From the NCBI GenBank assembly GCA_030656535.1, contig JAUSPL010000649.1, positions 1-11,144 of the forward strand: a stretch of DNA of 11,144 nucleotides, read 5' to 3'. The DNA comes from Gemmobacter sp. (GTDB taxonomy: Bacteria; Pseudomonadota; Alphaproteobacteria; Rhodobacterales; Rhodobacteraceae). Of this stretch, positions 7,016-11,144 are shown in pieces; position 1 is the first letter of the stretch, and each line of letters begins with the position of its first letter. The position numbers and the translations under genes are program-made. The notes beneath the pieces are model-generated. The model made no database searches. It was given only the letters and a program-made list of their open reading frames with translations, and was not told the origin of the DNA.

Positions 7016-7034
7016 CTGTGGGCGGGTGACACGC

Positions 7035-10000
7035 TCATTCTGCTGCAACCCCTTCCAAACGGTCTTCCAGTTCATCGGCGGCGACCTGAAGGGCGGCGAG
7101 TGTCGCGACGTCTGGCGACCAATACGACCGTTCAGAGGCCTCGATCAGCCGGTTTGCCATGCGTGCTGATGCGACTGGGTTCAGACTGGCCATTCGTTTT
7201 CGCATCGCTTCGTCCAGAACAAAGGTTTCTGACAATCGCTGATACACCCAGGGTTCAACGGCTTCGGCTGTTGCCGACCAGCCCATGGTGTTGGTGACGA
7301 AGGATTCAATCTGACGTACGCCTTCGGCCCCATGCTTGAGCAATCCTTCATAGAACTTGGGGTTGAGCACCCGTGACCGGCTTTCCAGCGCGATCTGGTC
7401 GCGCAGGGTCCGGATCTTGCCGGTGCCACGGGTCTGGTCGCTGATGTAAACCGGGGTATCGATGCCGCGCTGGCGTTTGACGGCCCGGGCGATACCGCCC
7501 AGCGTGTCAAAGTAGTGGTCCACTGAAGTCACGCCCAGTTCAACCGATTCAAGGTTCTGATAGGCAATATCGACGTTTTTCAGAGCCTTTTGCAGTATGG
7601 CTGCACTCTTGACTGCCTTGCCGTCACGGCCATAGGCAAAGCTTTTGCGTGCTTCATACGCGTCGGCAAGTTCGTCTTCGGCACCGAATGCCGAGCTGTC
7701 GACCAGTTGGTTGACGTTCGATCCGTAGGCGCCTTCGGCGTTCGAAAACACCCTGAGCGAGGCGGTTTCCATATCCACGCCCATCTCTTCTGCATATGCC
7801 AAGGCATGCGCGCGAATGAAGTTCTGGGACAGGGGCTCATCCGCGATAGCACACTTGTAGGCGGCCTCGGCCAGCATCTTGGTTTGCAGCGGCAGAAGAT
7901 CACGAAATACTCCCGACAGCGTCATCAGAACGTCAATGCGCGGCCGACCCAGCTCTGACAACGTGATCAGATCGGCCCCACACAAGCGGCCATAACTGTC
8001 AAATCGCGGGCGCGCGCCCATCAGCGCCAGTGCCTGACCGAGCGGGCCACCGTCGGATTTGATATTGTCAGACCCCCAAAGCACCAGCGCAATGGATTTG
8101 GGCAGTGTTGGGTGTGCCGCCAGCAGGCGGTTGGCCTGCTCTGCCCCGTCGCGCAAGGCGAATTCGGTTGGCATGCGGAATGGGTCAAACGCATGGATAT
8201 TCCGGCCCGTCGGCAAGATCTGTGGGCTGCGGATCAGATCGCCGCCCGGAACCGGCGCGATGAACCGACCCGACAAGGCACGCAAGATGCCGGTAGTTTC
8301 GGTGTCTTGGGCCAGTTGCGCGTCGATGCGTGCACGCGATGCTGCATCCATTGGGGGCAAAAGATCCAGATACTCGGCCCGGGCAGCGGCGCTCATCGGG
8401 CGTCCGACTACGTGCAGGCCGTCAGGGATCAACGCGTCCTCTGCCTCCAGAAGCTTCAGCCAGAGCACGGCTGGGGGGTGGCCGCCCATATCCACTGCTG
8501 CGGCCTGTTCGGCGATCAGGCGCTCCAACTCGATCCTTTCGTGTGCAGTCGGAGCCATTTCGCGCCAGCGGGTCATGCTGTCCTTCAACTCGACCAGACC
8601 CTTGTAAAGCCCTGCCTGCGCTAGCGGAGGCGTAAGGTGAGTGATGGTTATTGCGTTGCTGCGACGCTTGGCAAGCGTTGCCTCAGAGGGGTTGTTCGCG
8701 GCGTAGAGATAGACATTCGGCACTTCGCCAATCAGCCGATCCGGCCAGTCGCGCGCGCCAAGTCCTGCTTGCTTGCCAGGCATGAACTCAAGCGCGCCAT
8801 GCATCCCGAAATGCAGCAGAACATCAACCTTGTAGGTGTTGCGCAGCCAAAGGTAGAACTGCACGAATGCATGGGTGGGCGCAAATCCACGCTCGAACAG
8901 CAACCGCATCGGATCGCCTTCATAGCCAAAGGTCGGCTGCAGGCCGACAAAGATATTGCCGAACTGTTTGCCCAGGATGAATACGTGCCGGCCATCGCTT
9001 TGTATCTTGCCGGGGGCGGGGCCCCAGACTGCTTCGATTGCCTTCAGCGGTGGCGTGTTACGCACGATCGTATCGGCATCGACACGGGCAGCGACATTCG
9101 CGGGTTGGCCGTGATATGCGGCGTTCCCGTGCAGAACGGCCTCGCGCAGATCCTGGACCGTTGCAGGAACATCAAGCGTATACCCGTCCGCCTTCATGGC
9201 GGTCAGGGTGTTGTGCAGGCTTTCAAAGACTGACAGGTAAGCCGCCGTCCCAGCAGCCCCGGCATTCGGGGGAAAGCCGAACAAAACGATCCCCACCTTT
9301 TTGTCGACATTCGAGGTCTGGCGCAGTCTTGCCAGCCGCAGGGTCTTTTCTGCAAGCGACGCGATACGTTCGGTGCAGGGTGCCATGGCACGGCTGTCGG
9401 GCGCGGCCGTGCACATGTGTGAGCAGCCCTGGCATCCGCCCAAGCCGTGACGCCCGGCAAACACGGTCGGGTTGGTCGCGCCGTCGATTTCGGGCAGGGC
9501 GATCAGCATCGTGGTTTCAATGGGGCCAAGGCCCTGTCCGGCGTTTGCCCATTGCCCAAGCGTCTGGAATTCCAATGGGTGTGCGGCGATATAGGGCACA
9601 TCCAGCCCGCTGAGCGCCACAACGGCGGCGGGGCTGTCGTTGTAGGCGGGGCCGCCAACCAGGCTGAAGCCGGTCAGTGACACCATCGCGTCGATTCTGG
9701 TGCCCTGCGCAGAGCGGAAATAGTCATCGATAGCCGGGCGCCCGTCCAACCCACCGGCGAACGCTGGAATGCACGCAATACCGCGAGATTCAAAGGCGGC
9801 GATCACTGCGTCGTAGTGGGCCGTATCTGAAGCCAGCACATACGAGCGCAGCACCAACAGCCCGACCGTCGCCGTGGTCTCGGCTGGTCGGGGAAGATCG
9901 GCCAGGCTGGTGGAAATGCGGTTGGCAATCCGGGGATGATAGAGCCCGACATCCGGGTAATCGACAGGTGCCTTGGACTCTGTCCCGCGCCACTCCTTGC

Positions 10001-10604
10001 GCGTGGAATAGCGACCGATCAGAAAGCGGATCATCTGCTCGATATTGTCGTCCGAACCGCCCAGCCAGTATTGCATCGACAAGAACCACGCGCGCAGGTC
10101 CTGAGCTTTGCCAGGGACCCAGCGCAGGATTTTTGGCAGTCTGCGCAACATCGACATCTGCTTTTCGCCAGAGTTGGCGCTGGTCTTTGCGGTGGGCTTC
10201 AGCTTTTTTAGGAGCGCCATCGTGGCTGATGCGGGTTTGGCCATATCAAGATCGCCCATCTTGGTCAGCCGGACAATGGCACTGTCGGCGATAAGCCCGA
10301 CGAAAGCATCGACACGTGGACGTGCCGCGGCAAGGTCTGGCAAGATGGCGTTGATGTGTTCCTCGATGAAGATCAGATTGGCGACGACGATATCGGCGGT
10401 CTCCAGGGCATCCTTGCACTGCGCCAGGGCTGCAGGGTTTTCGGCCCATTCTGCGGCAGCGTGGATCGACACGTTCAGTCCGGGAAAGTCCTTGGACAGC
10501 CGCGGCGCGATGCGCGCGGCCGGGCCGGCTGCGTGCTGGTCCAGTGTGACCACAACGATGTTGTAGCAGACCCGCGTTCCGGTGAGGGGGGTGTCAGCGC
10601 GCAT
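7035..10604 (-). CDS. bchH: Magnesium chelatase subunit H
   Basis: BchH is the large porphyrin-binding subunit of magnesium chelatase. With the AAA+ subunits BchI and BchD (not in the window) it inserts Mg2+ into protoporphyrin IX, the first committed step towards bacteriochlorophyll. The 1189-residue product has the full family length and is related to cobaltochelatase CobN. The most conserved block is VDVLLHFGMHGALEFMPGKQ (593-612), with H598, H602 and E606, followed by YLYAANNPSEATLAKRRS. A Cys cluster, C391, C394, C398 and C410, sits in GGCQGCSHMC and APC. The start is the ATG at 10604, which overlaps bchB by 11 bases and gives an N-terminus leading to YNIVVVTLDQH, as in homologues. An earlier in-frame start at 10652 would add 16 residues inside bchB. 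The nearest ribosome site (GAGG, 12 bases upstream) is weak, suggesting coupling to bchB. Confidence 0.97.
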   Translation of the reverse strand: MRADTPLTGTRVCYNIVVVTLDQHAAGPAARIAPRLSKDFPGLNVSIHAAAEWAENPAALAQCKDALETADIVVANLIFIEEHINAILPDLAAARPRVDAFVGLIADSAIVRLTKMGDLDMAKPASATMALLKKLKPTAKTSANSGEKQMSMLRRLPKILRWVPGKAQDLRAWFLSMQYWLGGSDDNIEQMIRFLIGRYSTRKEWRGTESKAPVDYPDVGLYHPRIANRISTSLADLPRPAETTATVGLLVLRSYVLASDTAHYDAVIAAFESRGIACIPAFAGGLDGRPAIDDYFRSAQGTRIDAMVSLTGFSLVGGPAYNDSPAAVVALSGLDVPYIAAHPLEFQTLGQWANAGQGLGPIETTMLIALPEIDGATNPTVFAGRHGLGGCQGCSHMCTAAPDSRAMAPCTERIASLAEKTLRLARLRQTSNVDKKVGIVLFGFPPNAGAAGTAAYLSVFESLHNTLTAMKADGYTLDVPATVQDLREAVLHGNAAYHGQPANVAARVDADTIVRNTPPLKAIEAVWGPAPGKIQSDGRHVFILGKQFGNIFVGLQPTFGYEGDPMRLLFERGFAPTHAFVQFYLWLRNTYKVDVLLHFGMHGALEFMPGKQAGLGARDWPDRLIGEVPNVYLYAANNPSEATLAKRRSNAITITHLTPPLAQAGLYKGLVELKDSMTRWREMAPTAHERIELERLIAEQAAAVDMGGHPPAVLWLKLLEAEDALIPDGLHVVGRPMSAAARAEYLDLLPPMDAASRARIDAQLAQDTETTGILRALSGRFIAPVPGGDLIRSPQILPTGRNIHAFDPFRMPTEFALRDGAEQANRLLAAHPTLPKSIALVLWGSDNIKSDGGPLGQALALMGARPRFDSYGRLCGADLITLSELGRPRIDVLMTLSGVFRDLLPLQTKMLAEAAYKCAIADEPLSQNFIRAHALAYAEEMGVDMETASLRVFSNAEGAYGSNVNQLVDSSAFGAEDELADAYEARKSFAYGRDGKAVKSAAILQKALKNVDIAYQNLESVELGVTSVDHYFDTLGGIARAVKRQRGIDTPVYISDQTRGTGKIRTLRDQIALESRSRVLNPKFYEGLLKHGAEGVRQIESFVTNTMGWSATAEAVEPWVYQRLSETFVLDEAMRKRMASLNPVASARMANRLIEASERSYWSPDVATLAALQVAADELEDRLEGVAAE

Positions 10605-11144
10605 AATGGGCTTTTGCCTCATACAGGGTTTCGACGGATATCGCTGTGACACCTTTGCCCTGAGCGTATTTTTCTGTATTTCTGCGGGCTTTTCCGCGCA
10701 CGAAGAACGGGATCTTTTTCAGTTCGGTTTCGGCGTCGGATAGCCAGATGACCTGCGCCGTTTCGAGCGGCAGGGCGACCTTGGGGGGCCGGGCGACCTC
10801 GGGGGGCATCGAGCCCCCGTCGGTCGCATCTGCAGGTGCGGCTTCGGCGAGAACCGGGCGGGCCGTGTGCTTGCCGCCATGGTGCGAAGCCCCGGCCTCG
10901 TCATGGAATTCAAAATCGTCGCGGAACATGTGCAACAGGTGTTCCTCAAGGCCCATCACCAGCGGATGCACCCATGTGTCAAAAATGACATTCGCACCTT
11001 CCCAGCCCATCTGAGGTGCATAGCGGGCCGGAAAGTCCTGCACATGCACAGGTGCCGAGATGACAGCGCAGGGGATGCCCAAACGTTTGCCGATATGGCG
11101 TTCCATCTGGGTCCCAAGGATCATTTCCGGATGCAGAGCGGCAA
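10594..11144 (-). CDS. bchB: Light-independent protochlorophyllide reductase subunit B (5' end outside window)
   Basis: This is the C-terminal part of BchB, which with BchN forms the NifDK-like catalytic component that reduces protochlorophyllide using electrons from BchL. About 182 of some 520 residues are present; the start is beyond the window. The fragment opens with the end of the catalytic domain, including PEMILGTQMERHIGKRLGIP, APVHVQDFPARY and FDTWVHPLVMGLEEHLL. A low-complexity Ala/Pro/His linker follows at about fragment residues 81-130, then the small C-terminal PCP_red domain with ELKKIPFFVRGKARRNTEKY and the family ending ETLYEAKAHYAR. The linker contains a short tandem duplication (see the repeat entry). 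Its TGA stop lies inside the start of bchH, an 11-base overlap. BchN would be expected just upstream, from the usual bchFNBHLM order. Confidence 0.97.
   Translation of the reverse strand, partial: AALHPEMILGTQMERHIGKRLGIPCAVISAPVHVQDFPARYAPQMGWEGANVIFDTWVHPLVMGLEEHLLHMFRDDFEFHDEAGASHHGGKHTARPVLAEAAPADATDGGSMPPEVARPPKVALPLETAQVIWLSDAETELKKIPFFVRGKARRNTEKYAQGKGVTAISVETLYEAKAHYAR
10773..10808 (-). repeat. 18-base tandem repeat in the BchB linker
   Basis: Two adjacent 18-base units, 10773-10790 and 10791-10808, match at 16 of 18 positions. On the plus strand each reads GGGCGACCTYGGGGGGCM. Being a multiple of three, the repeat keeps frame and encodes PPEVAR followed by PPKVAL in the flexible stretch between the BchB catalytic domain and its C-terminal PCP_red domain. 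It looks like a small slippage duplication in a tolerant linker. Confidence 0.7.

Noticed and set aside
7017..7031. TGT-N9-ACA palindrome in the bchH-bchL gap, considered as a PpsR/CrtJ site
   Set aside because: The known consensus has a 12-base spacer (TGT-N12-ACA); this has nine and lacks a second site nearby.
6950..7075. 42-residue N-terminal extension of BchL
   Set aside because: The extension reads inside the bchH 3' end and the gap, lacks family-like residues, and the ATG at 6949 has a ribosome site and the expected N-terminus.
1..11144. Mobile elements, CRISPR array, tRNA/rRNA or an unfamiliar multi-gene system
   Set aside because: Both strands were read; essentially all sequence is accounted for by ten photosynthesis genes, with no transposase, spaced repeats, or RNA gene signature.

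Overview
This window is an ordinary-looking stretch of an alphaproteobacterial photosynthesis gene cluster. It most resembles purple bacteria of the Rhodobacterales (Roseobacter/Rhodobacter group), many of which are aerobic anoxygenic phototrophs. That placement rests on the gene order, on close protein resemblance to Rhodobacter homologues recalled from memory (no search was run), and on the GC-rich coding sequence. All ten genes lie on the minus strand, so transcription runs from high to low coordinates. Almost no DNA is non-coding.

In transcription order the right half holds bacteriochlorophyll synthesis genes. First is the C-terminal third of bchB, cut by the window edge (dark-operative protochlorophyllide reductase). 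Then come bchH (large porphyrin-binding subunit of magnesium chelatase), bchL (ATP-dependent iron-sulfur reductase of the protochlorophyllide reductase) and bchM (Mg-protoporphyrin IX methyltransferase). The left half holds photosystem assembly genes: lhaA (PucC-family membrane protein for light-harvesting complex 1 assembly), puhA (reaction centre H subunit), and the assembly factors puhB and puhC. They are followed by a 98-residue gene best explained as bciE (accessory to the aerobic cyclase), then acsF (oxygen-dependent Mg-protoporphyrin monomethyl ester cyclase). Last is the N-terminal part of puhE, cut by the left edge.

The genes act together. BchH with BchI/BchD (not in the window) inserts Mg2+ into protoporphyrin IX, BchM methylates the product, and AcsF with BciE closes the fifth ring using O2. 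BchL with BchN/BchB then reduces ring D. PuhA completes the reaction centre, while LhaA, PuhB, PuhC and PuhE help assemble it with its antenna.

Neighbouring genes overlap by 1 to 11 bases or are separated by 9 to 23 bases, with stop/start overlaps at bchB/bchH, bchL/bchM, bchM/lhaA, puhA/puhB and bciE/acsF. Only two gaps exceed 80 bases (bchH-bchL and acsF-puhE). Both can fold into stem-loops, but neither has the U-tract of an intrinsic terminator. This is consistent with one long polycistronic transcript. I found no mobile element, RNA gene, CRISPR array or wholly unknown system. The least characterised gene is the putative bciE.
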